Below are positions 22,697 through 32,879 of a stretch of 64,000 nucleotides of DNA, piece by piece. Numbering within the stretch: the stretch's first letter is position 1; every line of letters begins with the position of its first letter. The notes below the pieces were generated by a model, which was given only the letters and a program-made list of their open reading frames with translations, had not been told where the DNA came from and did no database searches. The DNA lies in assembly GCA_963971575.1 (NCBI GenBank), contig OZ020611.1, positions 201,672,419 through 201,736,418 on the forward strand. The letters are read 5' to 3'. The DNA is from Liopterus haemorrhoidalis (lineage: Eukaryota > Arthropoda > Insecta > Coleoptera > Dytiscidae). The translations under genes and the position numbers were made by a program.

Positions 22697-23163
22697 TTAT
22701 AAATGTGATGGTTTCCAACTATCGATGAAAACGTTTACTATTTTTCCATTTATATTAAGTTTTATTATGCCGTTCTGTGATTTTGGAAGGCCAATTTTAT
22801 GGTGGTTTTCATCTAGTCTTTATTGTATCGCATCTGATAAATACATGAGTTGCAGGTAGTAGAATTTTGGAAATGAAAATGCTAGGATTGTTAGTTCTTG
22901 GAGGAACTGCTTTGATTTTCGTCATATATAGTTTTAGCTGCTCAACAAAACAACTTGGTCCTGGAATGATATTTTGTGTTGGATTAATAAATTCGGTAGG
23001 TAGGCGAACTTTTGTTCCACATACCATTTCTGATGATGTTGTTTTTAAGTAGTCCTTATAAGCGGTATGAATTCCTAATAATACAAGTGACAATTTAACA
23101 ATCCAATCGTTTATGTTTCTGTTATCCATAAGTGCAGCTTTGATGGTTGATCTTTGGTTATCA
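22697..23163 (-). pseudogene. Ty3/gypsy integrase, C-terminal half
   Basis: The minus-strand reading starts NDNQRSTIKAALM (end of the catalytic core), then LSLVLLGIHTAYKDYL, SSEMVCGTKVRLPTEF, a linker, THVFIRCDTIK and, after a one-base frameshift near 22815, IVNVFIDSWKPSHL and a stop. This is the standard order in insect gypsy integrases: LVLLGIRTA, ELVYG, LRLPGEF, HVFVR, VSIDRLKPA. The HHCC zinc finger and DDE residues lie in the deleted part. One frameshift is seen and the N-terminal side is cut by the family B insertion at 23169. Confidence 0.88.
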
Positions 23164-23215
23164 TTTTTAGGGTTTTGTAGGTATGACCAAAAAACCCTTA
23201 TACCGTCATTTTGTC

Positions 23216-23216
<1 letters not shown>

Positions 23217-23262
<46 letters not shown>
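23217..23262 (+). repeat. (GTCT)n microsatellite of family B
   Basis: About eleven GTCT units, in the same place as in the other family B copies (3-4 units in copy 2, about 16 as GACA in copy 4), so the tract is part of the element. Confidence 0.95.
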
Positions 23263-23265
<3 letters not shown>

Positions 23266-23756
23266 TCGGTAAAAATTGTAGCCAAACGGCTAAACCTAGA
23301 GAGTTGAAATTTGGCATGATTGTACAACTTTTTGACCCGCACATAGGAAAAATACTAAAACATCTAAAAAACATATCCCCCTAAAAATATAAACAAATAT
23401 GTGCTCATCGAAAAAAAAAATATTTTTTTTAAATTCTGAGTAGGGTATCAAATGAAAGCCCTTAGTACGTGGATTAACGATCAAAATTTTATTTTTGCAA
23501 AATAAATTATTTTGACGAGATTTTTGCCAAAATTGTGCAAAAAAATTTTTGTCCCACACCCTGTAGCCCAGATGGTTTAAACTAAAAATGTGAAAAAATT
23601 CTAAGTAATGTATATTGGTGTGAACCGGAATAGTACAACAGGAATTTTTGATCAGATTATGTTTTCGGAAAATAATGCATTTTTTGTGTTTTTAACCAAA
23701 ATATGTTAAATATTTAATTCGCTATGTAACCAAGTTCAGACGTCAGCGCTGATAGC

Positions 23757-23832
23757 GATGTGTGTTTAGTCATTGGTTTTCTAATTTGCTAAACACAGTT
23801 AACTTGCAAACTAGAGTTCGAATCCTGTCAAT
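23757..23832 (+). other. tRNA-like block in family B copy 1
   Basis: TAGTCATTGG (23767-23776) matches a Pol III A box loosely and GAGTTCGAATCC (23814-23825) matches a B box well, 37 bp apart. A T-run (23835-23850) follows. It lies 598 bp from the element start, matching copies 2 and 4. Confidence 0.5.
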
Positions 23833-24276
23833 TTTAATTTTTTTTTTTTGCAGTTTTCTTTTGTTTAAATTATTTAATATTAAAAATTAAAAAATTTAAC
23901 AGTAAAAATTCTAGCTATATTTTGGCAAATGTTGCATATAATTTTTAAAAGCGTAAATTTAATAACCAGTGGGAAGTGTTGAAATTATAATTTAATTCTG
24001 TTTGATGTATACGAAATCAGAGGGCGTGGCTAATGATTTAAGCAACCAATAGAAGCCATAGGCGCAATTTTCAAAATCTTAATGAACCTTGCTATGTAAA
24101 AAAAATACTGCACATATTTAGAAACTTAAATAATGGTATTAGGCATTCGAATTAAAATTCATAAAAAAATATTTTGACATAAAATTTGTTATGGCATCCC
24201 AAATAATCATCATTCAGTTATTAAATACCTGCAAAACCCTGCAATGTGTGAAAATTCACACTTCACATCAATTTTT

Positions 24277-24824
24277 CTTATTAAAATTTTCAGTTCTTCT
24301 ATTTCTTTCCGCAACTCTGATATTTCCGAGTTCGTTTATCATGAACAACGGATACAACCGCATCACTTGAATTAAGTATGCGATCTGTTAGTTGAACCAG
24401 TTCTTCAAAAGATATCTGCCTTTCGACACCAAAATCATTCTTATTTATTGGCAAATGTTGCAAGAAAAGCTGGAGAAGTATTAATTTATCAACAGCAGGA
24501 GTTTGGCGAACTGCATCCTTCTAAGAAGTTAAGTAGGTTTTTGATCCCCAAGGTGTTTTTCTGAAATTAATTGCCGAAGACGTTTTTGCTCGGATGCGGA
24601 ACACTGTCGAATTTAATTTACTGTATGAATTTTGAGTAGTTGGATTTAGCAAAGTATATTTAGAAAAATGTTGCTTTTTCTGTTCGTATACATTGTGTTG
24701 AAAAGATTACATCAATTTGTGCAAACCATATATTAAGATCTGCAAGCCATAATGTTGGTAATTTAACATTAACGTCTGATATATTACCTGTGTCCTCCAT
24801 ATTATTAGTGTCGTCTGCGTTCAT
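24277..24824 (-). pseudogene. Ty3/gypsy gag remnant
   Basis: The Met at 24824 is directly after the TGGTGACCCCGAC stretch next to the LTR. The first part reads VKLPTLWLADLNIWFAQIDVIF, matching the KLPPFWP-W-A-Q-E-F start of insect gypsy gags. Further on, across frameshifts, are TPAVDKLILLQLFLQHLP and ISFEELVQLTDRIL, in the expected order. At least two frame changes and a stop are present. It ends at the family B insertion, beyond which integrase sequence follows. Confidence 0.82.
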
Positions 24825-24839
24825 TGTCGGGGTCACCAA

Positions 24840-25016
24840 TGTACAAATAAAACACAATATTATGTTATTTTAAGATATACTTTTCATGAAAATATGTATG
24901 ATTAATCAATTAACAACTGACAAGTCTTGTGTTCCTTTAAAACAAATATACATGCCTCTCCAGCATCCTACATCGACATTTATTTCAAAGCCACCATTAA
25001 TACCAAAACTCCTACA
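24840..25016 (-). repeat. gypsy 5' LTR
   Basis: Plus strand TGTACAAATAAAACACAATATT...ACTCCTACA. It pairs with 20963-21162 (shared AATCAATTAACAACTGACAAGTC block) and adjoins gag through a primer-binding-like stretch, which fixes the element as minus-oriented. Confidence 0.72.
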
Positions 25017-25022
25017 TCTTTT

Positions 25023-25047
25023 CTGATGATGGCCTCATAAGCCGAAA
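25023..25047 (+). ncRNA. CTGATGAT-stem-GAAA hairpin motif
   Basis: CTGATGAT, stem GGC/GCC with loop CTCATAA, then GAAATACG and an AATAAATAAAAT tail. See 19297 and 41988 for two more with different stems. The conserved ends with a variable stem suggest a structural RNA constraint; hammerhead-like identity is only a hypothesis. Confidence 0.4.
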
Positions 25048-25214
25048 TACGTATTAATAAATAAAATATTTTGAAACATTACCGAGTGTTTTATTTTGAG
25101 TTCTATTTTCCTACATCATTAATTTATCTATATATTTTTTATTGATTCATATATATCTTGTATCCAGTACATAGATAGATAGTTTATCTAAACTTTTGTT
25201 TTTTGACACTTTTT

Positions 25215-26398
25215 AGGGTTTTGTAGGTATGACCAAAAAACCCTTATACCGTCATTTTGTCGTCTGTCTGTCTGTCTGTTCGGTAAAAATTGTAGCCAAA
25301 CAGTCGTTTGGCTAGAGATTTGCCATTTGGTCATTGCTAGCCATTTGGCCCAAACCTAGAAAGTTGAAATTTGGCATGCTTATACAACTCTTTGACCCGC
25401 ACATAGGAAAAATACTAAACATCTAAAAAACATATCCCCCATAAAAATATAAACAAATATGTGTTCATAGAAAAAAAAAAAAAAAATAATAATAATAAAT
25501 AAATTCTGAGTAGGGTATCAAATGAAAGTCCTTAGTACGTGGATTAACGATCAAAATTTTATTTTTGCAAAATAAATTATTTTGAAGCAATTTTAGCCAA
25601 AATTGTGCAAAAAAATGTTTTCCCCACACCTGTAGCCCAAATGGTTTAAAATAAAAATATGAAAAAATTCTAAGTAATGTACATTGGTGTGATCCGGAAT
25701 AGTACAACAGGAATTTTTGATCAGATCATGTTTTCGGAAAATAACGCATTTTTTTGTGTTTTTTTGTTGACGATGTACAAATGTTAGAGTTATGTAACAC
25801 ACTATACTAGAAGGCGTATCCTGGTCTAATGGTTAGTTTGCTCGCTTGCTACGCAGCAAGCTAGGGTTCGCTCTCGGGCAGAGGAGACAATTTTATTTTT
25901 TGTTTTTTTTTTTTCAATTTTATTTTGTTTAAATTATTTGGTCAAAATTCTAGTTTTATTTTGGCAACTGGTGCATTTAATTTTTAAGAGCGAAAGTTTA
26001 ATAACCAGTTGGAATTGTTGGAATTATATTTTCATTCTATGTGTCATGTATACGAAACCAGAGGGGCGGAGCATATGACTTAAAACAATCAATGGAAGGC
26101 GCAACATAGGCGCAATTTTTATAATCTTAATGGACCTTGCTATATAAATAAAATACTGCACATATTTAGAAACCTAAATAATGGTATTAGAATTCGAATT
26201 CAATTAACCAAAAGAATATTTTAACATAAAATTTGTTTTTAAAGCTCTTAGATTAACAGACGATACATTATTTTAAAAATATCGTTCATTTTGCCGTGAT
26301 TACTACAAAGCAAAATTTGTCTTACACACTCAGCATGCCGCCTTCACTTATATACCTGCGAAATCCTGCAATGTGTAAAAATTCACAATCCACATCAA
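25215..26398 (+). mobile_element. Repeat family B, copy 2
   Basis: 1184 bp in the same orientation as copy 1, flanked by TTTTT (25210-25214) and TTTTTT (26399-26404). All blocks of copy 1 are present; the (GTCT)n tract is short (25262-25279), and a 60-bp stretch with a repeated GCTAGCCATTTGG-like segment (25297-25350) is extra. It has the tRNA-like block at 25813-25886 and the distal ACCTGCGAAATCCTGCAATGTG end. No coding frame. Confidence 0.85.
25813..25886 (+). other. tRNA-like block in family B copy 2
   Basis: TGGTCTAATGG (25822-25832) is a near-consensus Pol III A box; GGTTCGCTCTC (25865-25875) is a B-box variant. Between them GCTTGC/GCAAGC can form an anticodon-arm-like hairpin with loop TACGCA. 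T-runs follow from 25892. The acceptor stem does not close well, so this is tRNA-derived at best, not a working tRNA gene. Confidence 0.55.
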
Positions 26399-26404
26399 TT
26401 TTTT

Positions 26405-26887
26405 AACACTTTAGATGATCTGTCTATTATTTTATGAATTTCATGTTATAGGCGATTCTGTTTGATTAATATCTGAATATACATCTTTATTACGTAATTT
26501 ACGTTTTAAATCGTCACTCAACGAATTGATTGACGTTTTAAACTCTCCGCTTTTGGAAGAGCTTTTATGGTATGTTCGAATCTTTGTTTATACCAGATGT
26601 GTCACAACAATATTGTATATATTTAAGTACGTAAGTAAGAACTCTTTTTTGTATTATTCTCTAGGATTAGTAGATTTTGTATTGACCGAAATATATAGAG
26701 CCAATATATTTCTGAATTTAGTAGATTTACATCTTGTGTATTTTGTATAATCCATTTTTTGTCCCCTGTAACATTTATTCACAGAAAATCGTTCTTAAGC
26801 AACATAATGTTCGATCAACTCCCACCTAGAATAAAGTCATTCTATCGAATTTAAAGCTTTTTGAATATACAACGCCGCTCATCGTGT
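26405..26887. other. AT-rich spacer, nothing recognised
   Basis: One 74-codon frame (26526-26750) without a recognisable domain. Confidence 0.4.
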
Positions 26888-26891
26888 TTAA

Positions 26892-27630
26892 CACTAGAAC
26901 TACCGACCGGTCAAAATGACCGGTTGCGTCAATTGTTCACAAGACTTTCTCATTAAATTTTATTTAATATTTTATGATAATATTATGACTTTTTTCTAAA
27001 TTTATGTATTTAATAATATTATAAATTTTTTTGTTCCCCCACTTCCATTTTTCTGATATACGTATGTGGTTTACCTAAATATACGAACCGGTCAAAATGA
27101 CCGGGAAATTAAATTCTCATAATTTTGTGTTTTGTGATTCATGTTTATTTATTGTTTTATGGCAATTGTTGCATTCAGTTGAAATACATATTAGAGTTTT
27201 GTGAACAATTGTGTTGAATATATTTCTTTTCAATTTTACACTATTGTTGCTCATATTGGAAGTGATTTGTGTATATTTAGAATATTTTTTTTTTCGTTAT
27301 AAAACTTTACCCAAAAAATGTCGAGACGTCCGAAAATACGTAGATTTCTTGGTAAAAAATGGGACCTATCTCAAGAAAAGTTTTACGCTTTTCTTGCAAT
27401 TTTATATGGGCGTGGTGCTTATGAAGCTAAGAACTTGAAATTATCTTATTTATGGTCTAAAAAGTGGGGACCTGGTTTTTTTGGAAAAACTATGAGTAGA
27501 AAAGAGTTCACAGATATTTTACAATTTATTTTTCTTTAAATTTTAATATTTTGTCAACTAAATATCAATCCGGTCAAAATGACCGGTTTCGGTAGAAATA
27601 GGTATATAACAACTGTTGGTAGTTCTAGTG
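26892..27630 (+). mobile_element. piggyBac derivative (CACTAGAACTACC ends), TTAA TSD
   Basis: 739 bp between TTAA at 26888-26891 and 27631-27634. The ends are exact 13-bp inverted repeats CACTAGAACTACC. The 17-bp palindrome CCGGTCAAAATGACCGG occurs three times inside (26907-26923, 27088-27104, 27570-27586), two of them subterminal. It carries the start of a transposase frame, so it is an internally deleted copy. The exact termini and TSD suggest a fairly young insertion. Confidence 0.93.
27318..27539 (+). pseudogene. piggyBac transposase fragment
   Basis: A 73-codon frame starting MSRRPKIRRFLGKKWD. The part FYAFLAILYGRGAYEAKNL, LSYLWSKKWG, PGFFGKTMSRKEFTDIL matches the start of the DDE_Tnp_1_7 domain (typical: F-G-ILI-G-...-YWS...-P-F...MSR-RF--I-R--HF). 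It ends at a TAA right after QFIFL, well before the catalytic aspartates. The stop probably lies at an internal deletion joint that also removed the rest of the domain and the C-terminal zinc-binding region. Confidence 0.85.
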
Positions 27631-27634
27631 TTAA

Positions 27635-28810
27635 TACTTATTTGTGAGATTATACTTATCATTAAATCATGATGTTTCTTAAACTTTGATATGTCTTCAG
27701 AAACTCAAAGACTTTAAGCACACCTAATAGAAAGTGATATTTTATGCTGCAATGTTTATTTCATATTTCGCGGATTTTTTTTCGATATTTTTTTAATTGC
27801 GCTTTATGAATCAGAATATTTGAATTTTTATTGTTTCAGCGCTATGTTCATGTTTTTAACTGTATATTAAAAAGTATAATACTGAATCCTTTATGTATTA
27901 TTCAGAGTAATTTCCTGTTGAATCTTGTATATGATTTCAAAAAAGAGTTTTAACATTACTTTCATAATAAAGTGTAAACTACGATAAAATCTTTTTAATT
28001 ATTTACAACATGTGACCTTTAAATCAGGTTCAAACGCAATTACTTGTTTAAATAACGTGTTAAATACAGATTTATCTTAATGGGGCGTTGAATCGGAACA
28101 TTTGATTTTTGACGGTTGCCTACGGAGCAAGGAGTTTAAATTCCTGTACTTCTTCTAATGAATTTATGCTTAATTTAATTAGATATATACTCTGTTGTTT
28201 CCTGTTTTCACTTATTTTTGCGTCAATCCCGAAGGATTTGATTGGAAAATCAACTTAGCTTGTGAACCGTTTGGTAAGATGCGTAATTCGGGTAAATCTG
28301 GTGGGTATGTTGGGTTTAAAATAGTAAAGTAGGACATACCTTTATATGTTGATGTGCTGTGTAGTATAGGGTCCCTTTAGAATGCTGCTAATGCACTAAA
28401 GGTTTGTGAAGAAGACTCAAAGAAACCACAAACTGCTTATTCACAACGTGATAAACACTATCCGTAAGAAATTTCAACTATATCTATATACTTCTTTATT
28501 TTAAATATATTAAAGTGAAATGTTTGTTTCTATGACCCAGGAAATCTTAAAAACTACTGTTTCTATTTGTACCAAATTTGTTACATGCTGGCAAAATGAG
28601 CACACGCTTAGCATAGGCTATGTTTAAGAAGTGACCATCCCCAAAAGGTTAAAATTGGTAAGGGGTGAAAATTGGTTCTTTCGTACGCTAAGTAAATCGT
28701 AAGAGAGATGTCGATATTATGTAGAGATACAGGTAGATCTTAGCTATAATATAACATTCGTATTAGTGGACATGTTTCAACTATTTTAGAATAGTCATCT
28801 AGAACATGTC
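27635..28810. other. AT-rich region, nothing recognised
   Basis: No coding remnant, paired termini or repeat seen. Confidence 0.4.
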
Positions 28811-28818
28811 ATGCAGAG

Positions 28819-29964
28819 CAGCGCTTCTCCAAGTGGTGGTCCGCGGGCAAAAGGCTGCAGGTTTGCCACTTTACCGTTGATACGCAAAGATTATATTTAT
28901 AGGCTTAAGTGAAACAATGTTGAAATAAGTCTGGTACTTTGGCAGTATAATTTTATTACATTGGTTGTTTTGGGGTTTCGTAGGCACAGAGTGTGGCACA
29001 CTGTGCGCAATGAATCCATTAGCACGAACGCATTGTGCTTCTGTCTTATACGTTGTATAAGTACTCCAATCACCTTCCCTATGCTCTACACTCAATTAAC
29101 CAAACTTTTCGTACAAATGTGGTGTCGGAAGCTTTGAAATTGAAACGTCGAAAATGTTTGTGTGTTTACATCTTTACTGATTTGAACCATAAGTACTTAT
29201 TCTGTAAGAAGGATTAAACTAATAGGTCGTTTTTACACATGCTAGCAAAGCCGGAGCCTGATCGTGCTCTGAGGCTCCGGGGAAATGTTATCAAAAGGAG
29301 AATTTCACAAAGAAAATGGGTGGATACGAAATCCTTTCATTGCAATAAAAGGCACGTTACCAGTCGTCATAGAAAATAAATTGTTGGAACTCGCAGCTGA
29401 CGAAGGCTTGAAAGCAAGAACATGAAAGTAAGTCACTCGCATCTTTTTGGGTAATAGTTAAAACAGAATATCCTGATCTCGCAAAAATTACCATGAAGAA
29501 ACTACTTATTTTTTACACAACTTACCTCTGTGAGACCGGATTTTCAATAATGAGTATGAATAATGTATTTAAATAATGAATGATGTATTTAAAACAAAAT
29601 ATACAGATAATATGAGCATTCATGATCCATTCCGCGTGGCGCCGTCATCAATTTAACCACGAATAGAAAAACTGGTAAAAAAATAAGCAGGCTCATCTTT
29701 CCCATTAAGTTTTGTTATTAATATTATTATTATTTTGACATTTATAAATAAAATAATAATTTTGCTATCATTCCTGTTAATTGAAAACCCCAATTTAATA
29801 ATCCCATCCAATAGGAACTGCATAAAAATTGGGTACGTTTTACATAAATGTTACCAATAGTCCCTAGACATTAAAAGTTCACCGCAACTGAATATAATAC
29901 CGGTCCGCAACACATTGGAACAAAAAATACCGGTTCGGTACAATACACAGTTTGAGAAGCGCTG
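28819..29964 (+). mobile_element. hAT element (Charlie/ZBED-like), 8-bp TSD
   Basis: 1146 bp with hAT ends: left CAGCGCTTCTCCAAG, right (reverse complement) CAGCGCTTCTCAAAC. TSDs ATGCAGAG (28811-28818) and ATGTAGAG (29965-29972) differ at one base. The right half holds a transposase C-terminus (29300-29690). The left half is non-coding, so it is internally deleted. Confidence 0.88.
29300..29690 (+). pseudogene. hAT transposase C-terminus (hATC region)
   Basis: The reading starts FHKENGWIRNPFIAIKG and LPVVIENKLLELAADEGLKA, then after a frameshift ASFWVIVKTEYPDLAKI, KKLLIF-TTYLCETGFSIMS and, further on, DPFRVAPSSI and PRIEKLVKK. This is the conserved order of hATC in ZBED/SCAND3-type hAT transposases: FW---EYP-LA--A---LLPF-TTYLCE-GFS, LR-ALS, P-I--L. 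Several stops and frame changes are present; a 12-bp ATGTATTTAAATAATGA-type duplication (29563-29590) disrupts the helix after GFS. Confidence 0.85.
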
Positions 29965-29972
29965 ATGTAGAG

Positions 29973-30429
29973 CATAAAAGTGTTTTACACTACATATCTA
30001 GGATTGCTAATAGCTAAGAATATTGGTGTAAATAAATTATCGCGCATGCAGAATATGTCGTTCGCAGTATATTCTTCGACAGCGTACTATTGTCCATTTT
30101 AATAAAAATGTGGGTTGCACTGCGAACCGAGGACAATTTACATACTGCAAATACAGTATTGTGGAAAATTTTAATAAGGAATGTATTCACAATATATTTT
30201 CCTTGAATATTCTATACAATATATATTAGCTCCAAGTTCTCTTTTAACCAAATAATATTGTTACTGAAAAAATAGACTTGATATAAAACAAAAAAATATA
30301 CTTGAACCTTCCTTAACGCTTCCGACAATTCGCACCTAGCCTGTTTTGAACTCATTTCCAGCATGCGACCATTTTAAGCCGGCTACACTGCTATGAATAT
30401 ATAAATACAACCGATAACACAAACTATGA
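29973..30429. other. AT-rich spacer, nothing recognised
   Basis: Contains AGGACAATTTACATACTGC (30132-30150), which is similar to the complement of a stretch at 63640-63672; otherwise unexplained. Confidence 0.35.
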
Positions 30430-30553
30430 TGCAATTTTGTGCGAAATCTGTAAGCTACAGACGATCGTATCTAAGAAGTTGTTTTATGTATTGTTATGGA
30501 CAGTTTCTTATAGATTTTGTCTATAAGCTTACAGATTTGCCACAGAATTGCAC
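30430..30553. repeat. Inverted repeat, ~52-bp arms
   Basis: Left TGCAATTTTGTGCGAAATCTGTAAGCT and onward pairs with the right arm (reverse complement starts TGCAATTCTGTGGCAAATCTG), continuing through AAGCT-AGAC and TCTAAGAA. The loop is about 20 bp. MITE-like foldback; no TSD assigned. Confidence 0.75.
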
Positions 30554-31439
30554 CATTAAACTTATACGAACTGTTTGCGAATAGCATATGCTACCGAAGC
30601 TAACAACGAGGAACGTAGTCTACGCGCTATCCAGGAAATGTTAGCCATACGAAAGATACGGGAGATACTATTATACTATGCTGTACTCTGTCCCAAAAAG
30701 GCAGAGAGTTATAAAAAAAGCCGAATTTATACTTTTCAACAGAAGCAATAAGATTGGCGGGTGAGACGCGAGGGGATAAACCAGGGACGACTCTACCACT
30801 TCGGCAATGCAAAACTGACTTGGGATTAACCAATCATATGCCTTCCTTTTGGCAGGCGTTTCAAATCTACTCTCTGCCATTTTTAAACTGACTATAGTGG
30901 TTGCTAAAAACTTTGTTCAGATAAGTGGATGAACTGAGTTACCTATAATTGCAAATTGAACTATTTTTAATTAGTTATGCGAACACTTATATTTTGGGCG
31001 ATGTTGTACGTTACATTTTTCTTTAACTGTTATAAAATTCGTCTGGATGTTTTTGTTGTAATATAGTCCTGTTGATATTCTAAAGTTCGTTAAATGTAAA
31101 CAACTATCGTTAAACAGATGCTCCGATGTTAAGATGATAAATACGTAGCTGTTTGTAATAGAGCTTTCTCAAGAATCTTATTTACAAAATAGGGTATAAT
31201 AAACATCTGGGTAAAAAATCTCACTTAGCAACAAGGTCATTTGGAAACAGTAATTTATATCACAAGAAACTGTAACAATATCTTTACGTTAAAAATAATG
31301 ATTTATCATGTTTCAGTCGACTGTGAACTTTTGGTGGTAGCGCAACTCTTTGATTTATATCTTTAACAACTACGAGGATTGAAATTTTACAGGTTTTTAC
31401 ATATTTTTCGAAAGTAAACAATGATTTTAATTGATGAGC
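30554..31439. other. Spacer, nothing recognised
   Basis: Two overlapping minus-strand frames (30627-30880, 68-69 codons) have no recognisable domain. The rest is AT-rich. Confidence 0.35.
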
Positions 31440-31512
31440 GATAGGTGATAGGAGATAGTCCTAAAATATAATATTAATAAAATCGGAAGATGGAAATTCC
31501 GAAGTGGTTTCT

Positions 31513-31580
31513 AGGTTTTGAACCCAATTTATGTATTTTGTAGAGAACCGTCTTACCCACAGAGCCACTCAATGTACACG
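31513..31580 (-). other. tRNA-like sequence (SINE head or tRNA pseudogene)
   Basis: On the minus strand TGGCTCTGTGGGTAAGAC is a near-consensus A-box/D-arm, and TTGGGTTCAAAACC about 30 bp later fits a B box/T-arm. The B-box stem is imperfect. The sequence runs on into AT-rich DNA without a tRNA acceptor closure, so a tRNA-derived SINE is more likely than a functional tRNA. Confidence 0.55.
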
Positions 31581-31849
31581 TGGCCTAAAAGATCTCTGTT
31601 AAACTTCAACGGTGATTGCCTTCATTAATTTGAAGCAAAAATAGTTACCCAATCTTACCATAAATACTCAAAGTATACCGCAAAAGATGTTATTGAAATT
31701 GCACACGATGTTCAATTTTAATTTTCTTTTAGTACATAATTTATGGATGCATTTTAAACAATAAACACCAGTAAGTTTTTAAAATGACCACCTCTGGTCG
31801 TTCCACAGTTCTAAAATCTCTGCGGTCACTGGAAGAATTATGAAGGGTT

Positions 31850-32330
31850 TCTTGACAAGATTTTCATGAAAATACTTTTAATATCGAGGTTTTCAACCGC
31901 CAGAAAGACAGGGTGTATGCTACAAGTTCATGTGAAGCTCGTGAGAAAGCGCCGACGATCCAGAGGGGTCATTACCCTGCTTCAGTTATGGTTTGATGGA
32001 ACGAGAGCTATGATGGTAGCACTAAGCTTAATTTTTACAAGAAAATGGTAAAAGCGTCGGTTAGAGTTTACTAGGATATCTGTTGAAGTCGATAATTAAA
32101 GAACGGAACAACGCTTTTTTTTCTGGTCACCACTGGACCTTCTAGAAAGATTTAGCGCCAGTCCATAATGTGAAGACTACGCAACAGTGGCTTGAACGTA
32201 ATGTACTGGCCTTTATTTATCCTGCTGATTGGCTGTTTAGCAATTCTGACTGCAGTCTCCTGTAATACAAACTGTGGTCTGTGCGTCAGGACATGACCTG
32301 CAAGAAGAAACACCCTAATATCGCTATACT
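31850..32330 (+). pseudogene. mariner/maT-like transposase remnant
   Basis: In one frame, IEVFNRQKDRVYATSSCEAREKAPTIQRGH with YPASVMV follows the first catalytic-Asp region, then WNESYDGSTKLNFYKKMVKASVRVY. After frame changes come KTTQQWLERNVLAFIYPADWL, YKLWSV and DMTCKKKHPNI. This order is that of IS630-Tc1-mariner transposases with the KTTQQWLE...DWP-SPDLNP--YKLWS--- signature; the Pro-rich SPDLNP is mutated. Multiple stops. A second copy of the C-terminal part lies at 47150-47400 in the same orientation. Confidence 0.85.
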
Positions 32331-32334
32331 GCAC

Positions 32335-32879
32335 TTCATGATGAAGGAGGGAACTTTTTCAAATCAGTACATCGGTATTTCTAATGTTGATATTACTTTA
32401 TCACTTAAAATTAATGAAGACACACCGTTAAGATTTTTTGTACATTCGTCCTGGGACATCTTATGTACTAAGTGAATAATTAACATCGACAAACCTCCAG
32501 AACGTGTAGAAGCAATTTCGAATAGAGAACCCATGATCGGAAAACCTTCTTGCTACTTTAGTCATCTTTAAAATTTCAAACATACAATATTTTGTTTATA
32601 TGACAATCTATATTTATCAATATATACAATAATTTTGTAATAATTGTTCAAACTAAATTGTTCAAAACAATACTTTGTATCTGCTTCTTCATATTCCACC
32701 TGCGCGTCGATGGTTGGTTAGCAGAAATGAAATTTAAATTTTCGGCATCATGCTGCTCACTTTATATATTTTTTGCCTTTTTCTTTTTTTTTTCCTATTA
32801 ACTATCCTTTTTTTTCCTACATGCCGATCAAAATTAGCTGTTTAAGCATGACAAACTCAATACATCTGCAATTACCGTT
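32335..32879. other. AT-rich spacer, nothing recognised
   Basis: No recognised feature apart from T-rich tracts near 32780-32815. Confidence 0.4.

Larger units (their letters stand above)
23169..24271 (+). mobile_element. Repeat family B, copy 1
   Basis: 1103 bp from AGGGTTTTGTAGGTATGACC to TTCACACTTCACATCAA, flanked by TTTTT at 23164-23168 and 24272-24276. Order: GGGTTTT/AAAACCC hairpin start, (GTCT)n tract (23217-23262), TAGCCAAACGGCTAAACC block, AT-rich blocks, GTCCCACACCCTGTAGC, a TTGGTGTGAACCGGAATAG block, tRNA-like block, T-run, a distal block, then TAAATACCTGCAAAACCCT and a GTGTGAAAATTCACAC palindrome. It lies at the gag/integrase junction of the gypsy element. No coding frame. Confidence 0.85.
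20963..25016 (-). mobile_element. Ty3/gypsy LTR retrotransposon, deleted and interrupted
   Basis: Minus-strand order: 5' LTR (25016-24840), a TGGTGACCCCGAC stretch in the primer-binding position, gag (24824-24277), [family B insertion], integrase C-half (23163-22697), [ACTTGCCC element with hAT MITE inside], 3' LTR (21162-20963). Protease, reverse transcriptase and RNase H are missing, so gag runs straight into integrase at the point where family B sits. The LTRs are clearly diverged, so the insertion is old. The 5-bp flanks (ATTTT, TCTTT) do not match perfectly. Confidence 0.78.

Noticed and set aside
22809..23342. 177-codon minus-strand frame as one gene
   Set aside because: Its first third is family B (GTCT)n sequence (TDRQTDRQ); only the part below 23163 is gypsy integrase. 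It is a chance fusion of an insertion and a remnant.
25813..25886. Functional tRNA gene
   Set aside because: A and B boxes are good, but acceptor and T stems do not close and the sequence lies inside a repeat element.
27211..27438. 75-codon frame overlapping the piggyBac fragment
   Set aside because: Different frame from the transposase-like reading and without recognisable domain; a shadow.
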